Positions 7,987 to 16,157 of a DNA stretch of 64,000 nucleotides are shown here, piece after piece. How positions within the stretch are numbered: position 1 is the first letter of the stretch; each line of letters begins with the position of its first letter. The notes under the pieces were generated by a model, which saw only the letters and a program-made list of their open reading frames with translations, did not search any database and was not told the origin of the DNA. Origin of the DNA: Caballeronia jiangsuensis (GTDB taxonomy: Bacteria; Pseudomonadota; Gammaproteobacteria; Burkholderiales; Burkholderiaceae); the NCBI GenBank assembly GCA_000648925.1, contig JFHF01000034.1:33674-97673 (forward strand), in the 5' to 3' direction. Position numbers and translations under genes: made by a program.

Positions 7987-9009
7987 CTACTGATAGGACA
8001 TCGTGAAGGTCGCCTTGCCCTTCACGCTTCCCGGGGTGAGCGTGTCCGTCGTGCGGACGTACCGCGCCGTGAGCGGAACCTGCATGGCGCCCCCGCTCGC
8101 CGTGCCTGCCGTCCATTGATTCGTGTTGTTCGCAACCGCCGAATCAGGGCCGAACGCCACCTGCGTTGTTCCATGCAGGATTTGCAGGCCGATTCCGGAA
8201 GCCGATGATTCAGGCGCAAGGCTCAAGGTGGTAGATCGGTTCTGCGGGCTGACGGCATCGGACAGCGTCACGGCAACCTTGACGCCCGCAGCGCAATTCA
8301 GACCGAGCGACTCCGTCGTATCGCCCGTAGTCGCGCCAGGCGCGACAAGGTCCTTGGTCAACGCCTTCGGAAGCGCAAAGTCGAGGCTCGGCGTAGTCAC
8401 ACTGCATGTGTTGCTCGTCATCGCCACGCTGCCTGTGAGGTACTGTGTCGCCGTCACCGTCGCGATGCAACTGCCTGTGAACCTCACCGTCATCGAAGGC
8501 CAGGTTGCAATGGCGCCACTGCCGACCGGCCCCGTCACCACCAGATCGGCCCGGGTGTAGTGCGCGGTTGTTCCGTTTGGCTGCGTCAGCGTCTGGGAAA
8601 CCGGTACCGATACCCATGAGCCCTTCCATCCGCTCGTCATGTAAAAGCGCACGCCGATGCCCGGGACGCCCGTCTGATAGACATTCGTGCTTCCAGGAAC
8701 AAGGATGCCGCTCACTGTCGCGTCTTTCTGCACATCACAGGTCAAGCCGCTGGCGGCAAGGCCCGCATTGCCGGCTTTCGAATTCAGAACGGTGCCGACG
8801 GGTGCGTCGCGCGACGCTGACAGCGTCGCGGGAAAACTCAGGACCGGCATCGCACCGTATGACGGGAATGTGATCGTACCGGCCGCCACCGCCTGGAGGC
8901 ACGACGCCAACAGCACGACAATCGCGAGTGTTTTCGCCGCCCCGCCTTTCGATAGCTTCCCGCATATCGCGGCAAGCACGGCGATCCCTTCTCCTGGACT
9001 CATTGCCAC
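7987..9009 (-). CDS. Fimbrial adhesin / minor tip subunit 1
   Basis: The 340-residue protein has a signal region (hydrophobic TLAIVVLLASCLQAVAA, cleaved near AAGTITFPS) and two domains: an N-terminal domain with cysteines in LTCDVQKD and GSCIATVT, and a C-terminal pilin domain from about SNTCSVTTPSLDFALP to the terminal FTMSYQ. This is the FimH-like two-domain adhesin plan. Its start overlaps the end of the usher gene by 10 nt, so it is translationally coupled. It is probably assembled at the fimbrial tip through the chaperone-usher system encoded upstream. Confidence 0.82.
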   Translation of the reverse strand: MAMSPGEGIAVLAAICGKLSKGGAAKTLAIVVLLASCLQAVAAGTITFPSYGAMPVLSFPATLSASRDAPVGTVLNSKAGNAGLAASGLTCDVQKDATVSGILVPGSTNVYQTGVPGIGVRFYMTSGWKGSWVSVPVSQTLTQPNGTTAHYTRADLVVTGPVGSGAIATWPSMTVRFTGSCIATVTATQYLTGSVAMTSNTCSVTTPSLDFALPKALTKDLVAPGATTGDTTESLGLNCAAGVKVAVTLSDAVSPQNRSTTLSLAPESSASGIGLQILHGTTQVAFGPDSAVANNTNQWTAGTASGGAMQVPLTARYVRTTDTLTPGSVKGKATFTMSYQ

Positions 9010-11612
9010 GACCCTCCGTTTTGAGAACCGGCGTCGCCGTCAGCCGTCTCGCCTGCCGCAACCCTCGTATGCGAAGCGATGCAATGCGACTCCACCGACG
9101 CATACCCCGCCATCGCCTTATCGCTCTTCTCAGGCAACGCATACGCGATGCTGCATTGCTCGTTCGCGCCGTCGCCCCACTTGACGACGAGCGTGCCCTT
9201 ATCCTCGATGCCGCGCGCGAAAATCCGGCTGTCCTGCGCGACGACGCCCACCACATGCCCCGCGCCATCGGAGACTTCCGCGCCGAACGGCAGCGCATCG
9301 CCGGCGAGGCGCGGCGCGCGGATCAGCGCGGCGCGGCCCGTCACCGTCTTGTACCTGAGCATGACGATCGAACCGGAACGCGGCGCGACCTGTTCGGACG
9401 TCGACTGAAGCTCGGTATCGAGAGAACTGCCCCTCGGATCGACGTCCACGTTGTTCATGCTGTAGGGCGTGAGATAAGGCACGACCGCGTAACCGTGCGA
9501 ATCAATCTTCACGCCGGTCGCGCCCGATACGCCTGCGCCCTCGGCGCCCTTCGCCTCGACGATGCCGAAGGTATCGCCGACCGTCTGCGAGAACGTCACG
9601 CCGCCCGGATGCGCGACGATCGATCCGCTCACGCCCGCCGACACCTGCGACGAGCCCGCCCCGCCGCTTGCCGACGCGCTGACCTGCGCATGCGACGCGC
9701 GCCACGCGCCGCTCACGCCCACATTCGAACTCATGCTCGCGCCCGGCAACTGCGCCATCGATCCGTACGCGTTGTACGAGTACTGATTGCGTTCCCCCGC
9801 CGTTCCGCCGACGTTCGCCTGAATGTTCGTCGCGCCGCCGTTCATGTTCAGATTCGTCGTGAGTTGCGGCGCATGTTGCGAGCGACCGAGCGGAATGGTC
9901 GTGCTCACCATGAACTGATTCGACATCGTGCCGTCCGAATTCTGCGTGCGGCCCGCAGTCACACTATAGGTGCCGTATTTGAAGCTGTTCGAATAACCGG
10001 CCTGATAGAAAATGTCGTTTCCCGGACGGTTCCAGTAGCTTTGCGACGAGGCCGTCGCGAACACCGAACCGTGCTTGCCGAGCCGCTGATCGATGGTCAG
10101 TTGCACGCGGCCGCGATTGCGATCGGCCGGATTGCCGCCGTCCCGCGCGGCGTCGCGCAGGCGGGCGGCATCGGCGAAGGAAAGATAGCTGCTGTCGGAA
10201 TAACGGTATGCGCCGAGCGAGAGATTGGTGCCGGTCGGATCGACGAATTTGGCATAGCCGATATGCAGGCTCTTGCCCTGCATCGCCTGCTTGCCCGGAA
10301 TCTGCGTGCGCGCGGCCGTGATATCGCTCGCGAATGCGCCGTACTTCGTATTGAGCGCCGCGCCGACATTCACGGCGGCATAGCCCTCCGATGCGCTCGC
10401 GCCGCCGTAGAGCGTGACCAGATTCGTCAGGCCCCGCTGCAGCGTGAATTGCGCGAAAGCGGGTTTCGTGAAGAGCGAGTCGTCGCGCAGTTGTCCCGCC
10501 GTGACCGCGAAGCGCGTCGTGCCCGGACGCAGCGATTGCGCAACCGATGCATAGGGCACCGTAAAGCGCCTCGCGCGCCCGTCGGCTTCCGTGACGGTGA
10601 CATCGAGATTGCCGCCCGAACCCGTTGCATAGAGATCGCGGATTTCGAACGGGCCGGGCGTCACGCTCGTTTCGTAGATGATCAGGCCGTTCTGACGCAC
10701 CGTCACGAGCGCGTTCGAATCCGCCGTGCCACGCACGACAGGCGCGAAGCCGCGCAACGATTCGGGCAGCATGCGATCGTCCGTGGCGATCTGCACGCCG
10801 CGAAACGCCACGCTATCGAACACGTCGCCGGTCGTCTGCGCGTCGCCGAGCACGGCTTGCGCGCGCAAGCGGGTTATGTCGTGCTGGACGAAGGTGGCGA
10901 TGTTGTCGAACTGCGTCGCCTGCCCGGTCGATGCCGTCAGCGAGGACTGGTGACGAAAATACCATCCGCCGACGTTCACGCCCGCGTTGAGCCCCAGATA
11001 ATTCTGCGTCGATTGCTCGCCGCCCGCTCGCGTCCGATAGGTGTTCGCGTTGTAACTCAGGAAGCCCGCATTCACGCCGCGATCCCACAGCTCCGGCGAT
11101 ACATATCCGCGCGCCGACGCGCGCATGTAACGCTGGGGAATGGAAAGCACGAGTTTCTGCTCGCTGAAATCGAAGTCGATCGAGGCTTCCGGCACGAGCG
11201 CGAGCAAGTCGATGCACGCGTCCGCCAGCGCCTCACCGCTGTCCTGCCCGCGCTCCGTCGCGAGTCCGGCGAAGTCGAAGCCCGCGCTTTCGAGCATCGT
11301 GCGCGTCAGGCACGGCGTCGCGTTCTCGCCTTCGCGCGCCGTCACGAAACGCACTTCGTCACGCTTGACGCGATTGCCGTTCACGATGATATCGACCGAG
11401 TAGATGCCCGGCGACACCGTGTTGCCGCGAGAAAATCGCCGTGCGTCGAAATCGCTCCCTGAATCCACGCGCAGAAACGTGGTGTCGAACTCGACCGCGC
11501 CGGATGCTTCGCTGGCGCGCGCCTGCATCGCGCTCGCGAAGGCCATCAGGACCAGCGCGGCGACACCGCTAAGTTTGGGGGAAGAAAGCGACTGATTTCG
11601 ACGGTGCTTCAT
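9000..11612 (-). CDS. Outer-membrane fimbrial usher (FimD/PapC family)
   Basis: The 870-residue protein has a signal peptide ending near MQARAS, an N-terminal chaperone-binding domain (FDTTFLRVDS, FSRGNTVSPGIYSVDIIVNG), a middle beta-barrel region with the plug-domain segment (RGFAPVVRGTADSNALVTV, GPFEIRDLYATG), and C-terminal domains (SIVMLRYKTVTGRAALI, PFGAEVSDGAGHVVG). It forms the pore through which chaperone-subunit complexes are secreted and polymerised. It lies 217 nt downstream of the chaperone, a gap that contains a motif shared with the pilin promoter, and it overlaps the first adhesin gene. The length is normal for ushers. Confidence 0.93.
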   Translation of the reverse strand: MKHRRNQSLSSPKLSGVAALVLMAFASAMQARASEASGAVEFDTTFLRVDSGSDFDARRFSRGNTVSPGIYSVDIIVNGNRVKRDEVRFVTAREGENATPCLTRTMLESAGFDFAGLATERGQDSGEALADACIDLLALVPEASIDFDFSEQKLVLSIPQRYMRASARGYVSPELWDRGVNAGFLSYNANTYRTRAGGEQSTQNYLGLNAGVNVGGWYFRHQSSLTASTGQATQFDNIATFVQHDITRLRAQAVLGDAQTTGDVFDSVAFRGVQIATDDRMLPESLRGFAPVVRGTADSNALVTVRQNGLIIYETSVTPGPFEIRDLYATGSGGNLDVTVTEADGRARRFTVPYASVAQSLRPGTTRFAVTAGQLRDDSLFTKPAFAQFTLQRGLTNLVTLYGGASASEGYAAVNVGAALNTKYGAFASDITAARTQIPGKQAMQGKSLHIGYAKFVDPTGTNLSLGAYRYSDSSYLSFADAARLRDAARDGGNPADRNRGRVQLTIDQRLGKHGSVFATASSQSYWNRPGNDIFYQAGYSNSFKYGTYSVTAGRTQNSDGTMSNQFMVSTTIPLGRSQHAPQLTTNLNMNGGATNIQANVGGTAGERNQYSYNAYGSMAQLPGASMSSNVGVSGAWRASHAQVSASASGGAGSSQVSAGVSGSIVAHPGGVTFSQTVGDTFGIVEAKGAEGAGVSGATGVKIDSHGYAVVPYLTPYSMNNVDVDPRGSSLDTELQSTSEQVAPRSGSIVMLRYKTVTGRAALIRAPRLAGDALPFGAEVSDGAGHVVGVVAQDSRIFARGIEDKGTLVVKWGDGANEQCSIAYALPEKSDKAMAGYASVESHCIASHTRVAAGETADGDAGSQNGGSWQ

Positions 11613-11694
11613 ATCTCGGCAATCTCGGTTTGTCGAACATCGACGGAAGGATGTTCAGCAAACCGATGCTATTTTTTATCGAGATAGAAGTACC

Positions 11695-11719
11695 TAGGAC
11701 GAGTTCTAATTTTGAGATG
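11695..11719 (-). promoter_or_regulatory. Motif shared with the pilin promoter, upstream of the usher
   Basis: On the minus strand this reads CATCTCAAA, then TTAGA-N5-TCCTA. The same two blocks occur upstream of the pilin gene at 13384-13418. The TTAGA...TCCTA block resembles the Rcs-type consensus (TAAGAAT-ATTCCTA). It lies about 83 nt before the usher start. The site suggests a second promoter for usher and adhesins. Which protein binds it is not known. Confidence 0.45.
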
Positions 11720-11829
11720 AGTGAACAGTCTGTTTCAAAGACCGTCATGAACGCATCGAGGATGCGCGCGAACAGCGCGCGAGACGAAACGCGCTGTGCG
11801 TGATGACGTAACGGTGCGCTTCTGCGCCG

Positions 11830-12573
11830 TTATTGTCCGAAGAGGGTGGCGTCACCTTCGATGGGACCGCCGTAATCGCTGATCGCGATGAAATGAATCT
11901 TCCCGCTCGTGACGCCGCTCATGTCCGGCACCGGGATGATTTGCGTGGAACGTGGCGCGACCATGCCGCCCGTTTCGTTCTTGTACGTGCGTCCATTGGA
12001 CGAAACAGAAATTTCGCTGAACGAAACGTGATACGCGCTCGTATTCGATACGGAGAGCGCCAGGCCCGCGCCTCCAGGCGCCGGCGCGACGCGCCATTCG
12101 AGCGCTTTCGGCGCTTCGTCCGGGCTGCCCGGAAGTCGCGGCGGACGCACGAAGACCTTGATTCGCGTTCGATAGGCCAGTTGCAGCGTGTTCGTGCTGG
12201 CCTTGGCGTCGGTCTTGGGCGGAACGTCGAGCACGTTCAGCCAGAACACCGACTCGCGATCTTGCGGCAGAGCGTCGCCGCCGTACATCAGGCGCAAGGT
12301 CTGCGATTTATTCGGGTCCATGCGGAAAATCGGCGGCGTGATGACGAAGGGCGTCTTGATATCGCCGGGCTTCGCGTCCGCGTTGCCATCGTCCATCCAT
12401 ACCTGCACGAGCGCCGGGGTGCGGCTATCGTTGTTCAGCTTCACGCTGACTTCCCGCTGATCGAGCGGATAAATCACGCGCGTGCCGCCTATCGTGACGC
12501 TGGCATGCGCGGCGACCGCGAACAATACCGAGAACATTATCGATATCGCAATCAACCATTTCATTATTTTCAT
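11830..12573 (-). CDS. Periplasmic fimbrial chaperone (PapD family)
   Basis: From the ATG at 12573 the product is 247 residues, the usual size. It has a signal peptide (MKWLIAISIMFSVLFAVAAHA) and then SVTIGGTRVIYPLDQREVSV, the G1-type start of PapD chaperones. IFRMDPNKSQTLRLMYGGDALPQDRESVFWLNVLDVPPK carries the conserved 'P...LP.DRES.F.LN...IPP' signature (shown here as separated blocks: MDPNKSQTLRLM, LPQDRESVFWLNVLDVPP). It stabilises pilin subunits in the periplasm by donor-strand complementation. It is preceded in frame by the pilin gene with no stop codon between them, but its own signal peptide and start argue that it is translated separately. Confidence 0.88.
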   Translation of the reverse strand: MKIMKWLIAISIMFSVLFAVAAHASVTIGGTRVIYPLDQREVSVKLNNDSRTPALVQVWMDDGNADAKPGDIKTPFVITPPIFRMDPNKSQTLRLMYGGDALPQDRESVFWLNVLDVPPKTDAKASTNTLQLAYRTRIKVFVRPPRLPGSPDEAPKALEWRVAPAPGGAGLALSVSNTSAYHVSFSEISVSSNGRTYKNETGGMVAPRSTQIIPVPDMSGVTSGKIHFIAISDYGGPIEGDATLFGQ

Positions 12574-13215
12574 GACAGCCGTCCCATTTCTCCGCGCGCC
12601 TGCGCAAAAGCCGGACCGTCCCTCAGCGGAACGTCCGGCGCGCTCATTCTGATATTGCGTCGTGTATTGCACCGTCGTGTTGACGCTGCCCGCGGTCGCC
12701 TTGCCCGTTGCGTAATACTGGGCGAAATAGTTCAACGTGGCGGCGCCGCCCGAGATCGTCGCGCCGTTCGTGGCTAAGTCGTTGTTCTGGTTGGTGAGGA
12801 TATTGATAGGCTGCATTTTTGCGTTTAGCAAGCGCACCTGAACGTTGCCCGCGGGCGATGCCGACGCCTGGTTCACGAGATTGCCGCTGGTCTGATCGAC
12901 CGTCGGACCGTTTTCGAAACGTGCTACCGCTTTCGTCGCCGTGCCGCCGCAACCGCTCAACGCGAGCGTGATATCGCCGAGATTCGACGTGCCTGCCGTC
13001 GCGCCGGCAGCCGACAACGCGCCCGAGTCCACCGTCGGCAGCGTCGCCGTGACGTTGGCCGGCGTGCCGTTCGCGACACCGTTGATCGAGCACGTCGTGT
13101 CGCTGACCGCGCCGTTGATGGTGATGGTGCCGTCGCCGGCGTGCGCGTTCATCGACATCAGAGCGACGACGCTCATGGAAACGAAGGCGGCGGCGAGGGT
13201 GATGCGTTTTTGCAT
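11830..13215 (-). CDS. Type 1 fimbrial major pilin, open reading frame running on into the chaperone
   Basis: The ATG at 13215 follows TCTGGAGCATTAC. The first 189 residues are a FimA-type pilin: signal peptide (to SMNAHA), GDGTITINGAVSDTTCSING, a second cysteine in LALSGCGG, and a C-terminus VQYTTQYQ. Pilins of this kind stop after YQ. Here no stop follows, and 25 residues (12574-12648) join the frame to the chaperone start. A TGA at 12644-12646 lies just out of frame, and the joining stretch contains an intercistronic-type hairpin. I therefore think the stop was lost by a small indel or a sequence error. As drawn, the full frame would be a 461-residue fusion. Confidence 0.75.
   Translation of the reverse strand: MQKRITLAAAFVSMSVVALMSMNAHAGDGTITINGAVSDTTCSINGVANGTPANVTATLPTVDSGALSAAGATAGTSNLGDITLALSGCGGTATKAVARFENGPTVDQTSGNLVNQASASPAGNVQVRLLNAKMQPINILTNQNNDLATNGATISGGAATLNYFAQYYATGKATAGSVNTTVQYTTQYQNERAGRSAEGRSGFCAGARRNGTAVMKIMKWLIAISIMFSVLFAVAAHASVTIGGTRVIYPLDQREVSVKLNNDSRTPALVQVWMDDGNADAKPGDIKTPFVITPPIFRMDPNKSQTLRLMYGGDALPQDRESVFWLNVLDVPPKTDAKASTNTLQLAYRTRIKVFVRPPRLPGSPDEAPKALEWRVAPAPGGAGLALSVSNTSAYHVSFSEISVSSNGRTYKNETGGMVAPRSTQIIPVPDMSGVTSGKIHFIAISDYGGPIEGDATLFGQ
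12610..12639 (-). terminator. Hairpin between pilin and chaperone, attenuator-like
   Basis: On the minus strand GCCGGAC pairs with GTCCGGC (12633-12639 with 12610-12616) and TTTT follows. Such hairpins after a major pilin gene usually lower expression of the downstream assembly genes. Its position inside the pilin-chaperone joining stretch argues that this stretch was originally non-coding. Confidence 0.5.
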
Positions 13216-13718
13216 GTAATGCTCCAGAAAACTCGTAATGGATGACTTCGGACCGATTCGACGCGCATGGCTCGGCTTTGAATGCCACGACACATCGGAG
13301 AACGCTTTGCGCTTTCATCCAGCGTGATGTCTGGTGGCTGGCTGTGGCTGCGATCTGTGAAGGAGATAGTAAAAAAGGGCGCCTAGGAAATCTCTAATCC
13401 AATTCTCAATTTGAGATGGCGTTCTTTAGGAGGAAAAAAGCCGAAGTGGACGAATCGAAGCGCGCTTTTCATGCATTGGTCCGACGATTGACGGCCTTTT
13501 CCCACGCCGAATCCCAATTTGTCCGAACCGTCTAGTACATTTCCCGCATCGTGACCTGTGCACAACAAGGCGGAAAAGAACTTTACTGTCGCCTTGCCAG
13601 CACCCTGCGATGCCGGGAGAATCGGAGCAACGGTCTGAGAGCCGTTCCTTCATATATGCCGTCAGCAGAAACGCCGGGCAACGGTTCGCTGCGCGTGGCG
13701 GCGAATCACGAGAACTCG
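13216..13718. promoter_or_regulatory. Gap between the pilin and EamA genes; holds the fimbrial promoter motif (13384-13418)
   Basis: This 500-nt gap contains no convincing gene. At 13384-13397 the minus strand reads TTAGAGATTTCCTA, matching 10 of 14 positions of the Rcs-type consensus, and CATCTCAAA lies at 13410-13418; both blocks recur upstream of the usher. The spacing between blocks is 26 bp here and 16 bp there, a difference of one helical turn. The pilin start is about 170 nt downstream of the motif. A T-rich stretch with TACTAT near 13365 could be the -10. Confidence 0.45.
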
Positions 13719-14657
13719 ATGGCAACGCTAGAGGGCAAGACGCGATACCGCATTGATACCGATAACACCGGCGCCGGTATCGCCATCATGATCCTGACGA
13801 CCGCGACCTTCGCGGCAAGCGATTCCACCGTCAAGCTGATCGGCACCGCAGTCCCCCTACTGGCGCTCCTCTGGGTACGCTATCTCTTTCAGATGGTCGT
13901 GATGGGCGTCTGGCAGGTGCGGCGCCGTGCATTCGGTCTGTTCCGCTCGGGCAGCGTCAAGCTGCAGGTCGTGCGGGCGATGCTGCTGCTCACCAATTCC
14001 GCATGCACGTTCGCGGGCTTGCGGCATCTGCCGCTGCCGGTTTCGACTTCCCTCGCGATGCTCGCGCCGCTCATTTCCACGCTGCTCGCCGCGCTCGTCC
14101 TGAAAGACGAAGTGCCGCGCAGCAAATGGGCGATGGTCGTGCTCGGCTTCATCGGCATGCTGCTCGTCGTGCGGCCGGGCGGCAGCCAGTTCAGTTGGAC
14201 CGTGATTTTTCCGATCGGCGCGGCGGCGACCTTCGCGTGCTTTCAGGTGGTGTCGAGCCATCTCTCGCGCGTCGACGATGCGATCACGACCAACTTCCTC
14301 ACGGCTCTCGTCGCCACGATCCTGCTGTGCGTGCTCGTCTGGATGGATCAGGCCGAGACCTTGCCCGCGCTCGCGCAGGTGCGGATCGGGAGCTGGCTGC
14401 TCGTCGTCTTCATGGCGACGATGGCGACCCTCGGGCACGGACTCATGCTTCAGGCGCTCAAGCGCGCCCCGCTCTCCGTGCTGACGCCGTTTGCCTACGG
14501 ACAGCTCGCGTTCGCGGCGCTCTTCAGCTGGCTGCTGTTCGGACAGGTGCCGGACTTCTGGATGGCGATCGGCATGTGCGTGATCGCCGCGAGCGGCATC
14601 GGCACCGTGCTGCTGCACGGACGCAAGACGGCACCGGCCGTATCGACGGAAGTCTGA
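13719..14657 (+). CDS. EamA/DMT-family membrane exporter
   Basis: From the ATG at 13719 the product is 312 residues with about ten hydrophobic segments, the normal topology of two EamA repeats. Landmarks include IAIMILTTATFAASDSTVKL near the N-terminus, ALLWVRYLFQMVVMGVW, LPLPVSTSLAMLAPLISTLL and the second-repeat PLSVLTPFAYGQLAFAALFS. The frame is open further upstream (ATG at 13656) but neither start has a strong ribosome site; 13719 places the start just before the first membrane segment. These proteins export metabolites; the substrate cannot be predicted. No partner gene is adjacent. Confidence 0.85.
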   Translation: MATLEGKTRYRIDTDNTGAGIAIMILTTATFAASDSTVKLIGTAVPLLALLWVRYLFQMVVMGVWQVRRRAFGLFRSGSVKLQVVRAMLLLTNSACTFAGLRHLPLPVSTSLAMLAPLISTLLAALVLKDEVPRSKWAMVVLGFIGMLLVVRPGGSQFSWTVIFPIGAAATFACFQVVSSHLSRVDDAITTNFLTALVATILLCVLVWMDQAETLPALAQVRIGSWLLVVFMATMATLGHGLMLQALKRAPLSVLTPFAYGQLAFAALFSWLLFGQVPDFWMAIGMCVIAASGIGTVLLHGRKTAPAVSTEV

Positions 14658-14692
14658 CGCTCAGGGAAACGCGATAGCCGGCGTGGACGCAA

Positions 14693-14977
14693 TCAGTTGG
14701 CGGAATGCGCCTGCTGCGCCTGACCCGTGCAGAGCCAGTGCGGATCGATGTCGAGCGCCCGCGCGATTCGGCTGAATGCCGCGAACGGCGGAACCGTGAT
14801 GCCCCGACGCCAGAATTGGACGTCGTGCTCGCTCACATCGAGCCAGCCGGCGGCTTTGGCGGAACTGACGTTGGCCTTCTGCAAGGCCCGGTCGAGTCGT
14901 GCGGCCATGGCGCGCCGCAAGGTGTTGTCTTCGTGACTACGTTCAAGGTGGCCAAGGGTTTGGGAATGTCGCCCCAT
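14693..14977 (-). CDS. Small helix-turn-helix (XRE-like) protein
   Basis: The ATG at 14977 follows GAATTGAAGAAA; a TTG three codons upstream is also possible. The 94-residue product contains an HTH of the XRE/Cro type: MAARLDRALQKANVSSAKAA, then GWLDVSEHDVQFWRRGITVP where DVSEHDVQFWRRG is the recognition helix. It continues with FSRIARALDIDPHWLCTG, the usual end of such domains. It is probably a DNA-binding regulator. It is convergent with the EamA gene and lies upstream of a long intergenic stretch with inverted repeats that it might bind. Confidence 0.65.
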   Translation of the reverse strand: MGRHSQTLGHLERSHEDNTLRRAMAARLDRALQKANVSSAKAAGWLDVSEHDVQFWRRGITVPPFAAFSRIARALDIDPHWLCTGQAQQAHSAN

Positions 14978-15441
14978 TTTCTTCAATTCTCTCGATTTAT
15001 ATCTTTATGCCGTTCAGCGCCGGCTCATTCGCGCGAAGGTGAATCCTACGGATTCACGATGACGAGGCAGTGACAGAAATACCGGTAAAGACCGTGTCCA
15101 CCGAATGCCCGTATGCGCGTGTTGCAGTGCGAGATTCTTCCAATTGACGCACCAATGCGTCAAGTGGGGAAACAACGCATTCGGTAAGTTTGGGCTTAGG
15201 TGTTTACGCGAGTGCGGCCTCTCCAGCGTGCACGGCAGAACTCAATTCCCGCATATCTTCGCCGTCCGACTGGTCGGATTTTTCCGCGTACTGGAATACT
15301 GCCGAAAAGCAAATGGTCGTTCGGATTATGTGATGTGTGATCAAAACAGTTGCTTTTAATGAGCCTGCTCATTTACTTATCGCGAGCGGCGATTTTTGAA
15401 TAATGGGCGACATGGTTTAAAGTCAAGCCGGGAAAACGTAA
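14978..15441. promoter_or_regulatory. Intergenic stretch with two operator-like inverted repeats
   Basis: This 464-nt gap between the HTH gene and the phasin promoter has no convincing gene. It holds TTGACGCA-CCAA-TGCGTCAA at 15144-15163 and AATGAGC-CT-GCTCATT at 15358-15373, both perfect inverted repeats. The second lies about 70 nt upstream of the phasin -35. They are candidate operators for the neighbouring XRE-like protein or for a PHA regulator; neither link is tested. Confidence 0.4.
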
Positions 15442-15469
15442 TTGACACTCCACATCGTTCCCTTAGAAT
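15442..15469 (+). promoter_or_regulatory. Sigma-70 type promoter of the phasin gene
   Basis: TTGACA at 15442-15447 and TAGAAT at 15464-15469 are separated by 16 bp. The predicted start of transcription is near 15476, about 60 nt before the phasin start. A TGCACTGCAC direct-repeat-like stretch follows at 15481-15489, in the place where a PHA-responsive repressor could sit; that is speculation. Confidence 0.6.
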
Positions 15470-15535
15470 AGACCAATCGCTGCACTGCACAAATTCATCG
15501 CGTATTCAATTGGCAACTTCCATATGGAGTCGAGC

Positions 15536-16102
15536 ATGAGCAGTTTTACGCCGGAAAATGTAATCGCGTCACAGAAGGCGGGCGTCGACACGACTTTTGG
15601 TCTCGCCACACAAGTCGTCGGGGGTTTCGAAAAGCTGGTCGATCTGAACGTGCGCACGGTCAGGACGGCGCTCGACGAACATCAGGCGCTGCTCGCCAAG
15701 ACGTTCTCCGTGCGCGATCCGCAGGAATTCTTCGCGCTCCAGAACCAGCATCTGCAAAACAGCGCGCAGCGCGTGCAGGCGTACTGGACGAGCGTCAACG
15801 AGATCACGACGGGTGTGCGCGGCGGGTACATGGAAGCGGCGCAGGATCAGATCGAAAAGTCGCAGCGTAACGCCCAGGCATTCTTCGAAAGCCTCGTGAG
15901 CAACGCGCCCGTCGGCAGCGAAGCCGTCGTGACGGCGTGGAAAACCGCGATCGATGCCGCGACCCAATCGGCGAATTCGGCATACGAAGCCGCTAAAAAG
16001 GCTGCGAAGCAAGTGGTCGAAGCGGCGCAGAACGACGCCACCGTCGCGAATCAGACGGCCGTGCGCGCCGTATCGTCGAAAACGGCGAGCGCGAAGAAGT
16101 AA
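15536..16102 (+). CDS. phaP: Phasin (polyhydroxyalkanoate granule-associated protein)
   Basis: The ATG at 15536 follows GGAGTCGAGC; an ATG at 15524 overlaps that ribosome site and is less likely. The 188-residue protein is almost wholly amphipathic helix. MSSFTPENVIASQKAGVDTT, LVDLNVRTVRTALDEHQALL and ALQNQHLQNSAQRVQAYW are typical of betaproteobacterial phasins. The C-terminus is Ala/Lys-rich (ASAKK), also usual. It coats polyhydroxybutyrate granules in the cytoplasm and controls their size. It is a single-gene unit with a strong promoter and a hairpin terminator. Confidence 0.93.
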   Translation: MSSFTPENVIASQKAGVDTTFGLATQVVGGFEKLVDLNVRTVRTALDEHQALLAKTFSVRDPQEFFALQNQHLQNSAQRVQAYWTSVNEITTGVRGGYMEAAQDQIEKSQRNAQAFFESLVSNAPVGSEAVVTAWKTAIDAATQSANSAYEAAKKAAKQVVEAAQNDATVANQTAVRAVSSKTASAKK

Positions 16103-16124
16103 ATCGCGGGATATCGGCAAGCGA

Positions 16125-16152
16125 GGCGGACGCGTTCCGCCTTTTTCTTTTT
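16125..16152 (+). terminator. Rho-independent terminator after the phasin gene
   Basis: GGCGGA (16125-16130), loop CGCGT, TCCGCC (16136-16141), then TTTTTCTTTTT. The hairpin lies 22 nt after the phasin stop and just before the end of the convergent dioxygenase-like gene. Confidence 0.8.
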
Positions 16153-16157
16153 GAGCG

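Noticed and set aside
8928..11462. 844-codon frame antisense to the usher
   Set aside because: Arg/Ala/His-rich shadow of a G+C-rich gene; the usher frame on the other strand is certain. The same applies to long antisense frames over the flavoenzyme (17071-18591), helicase (20417-22525), ahpF (39933-41984), the MocR gene (53741-55846) and the molybdoenzyme (55347-57053).
15105..15359. 84-codon plus-strand frame before the phasin promoter
   Set aside because: Cysteine- and Arg-rich translation unlike a normal protein, no ribosome site, and it covers two inverted repeats.
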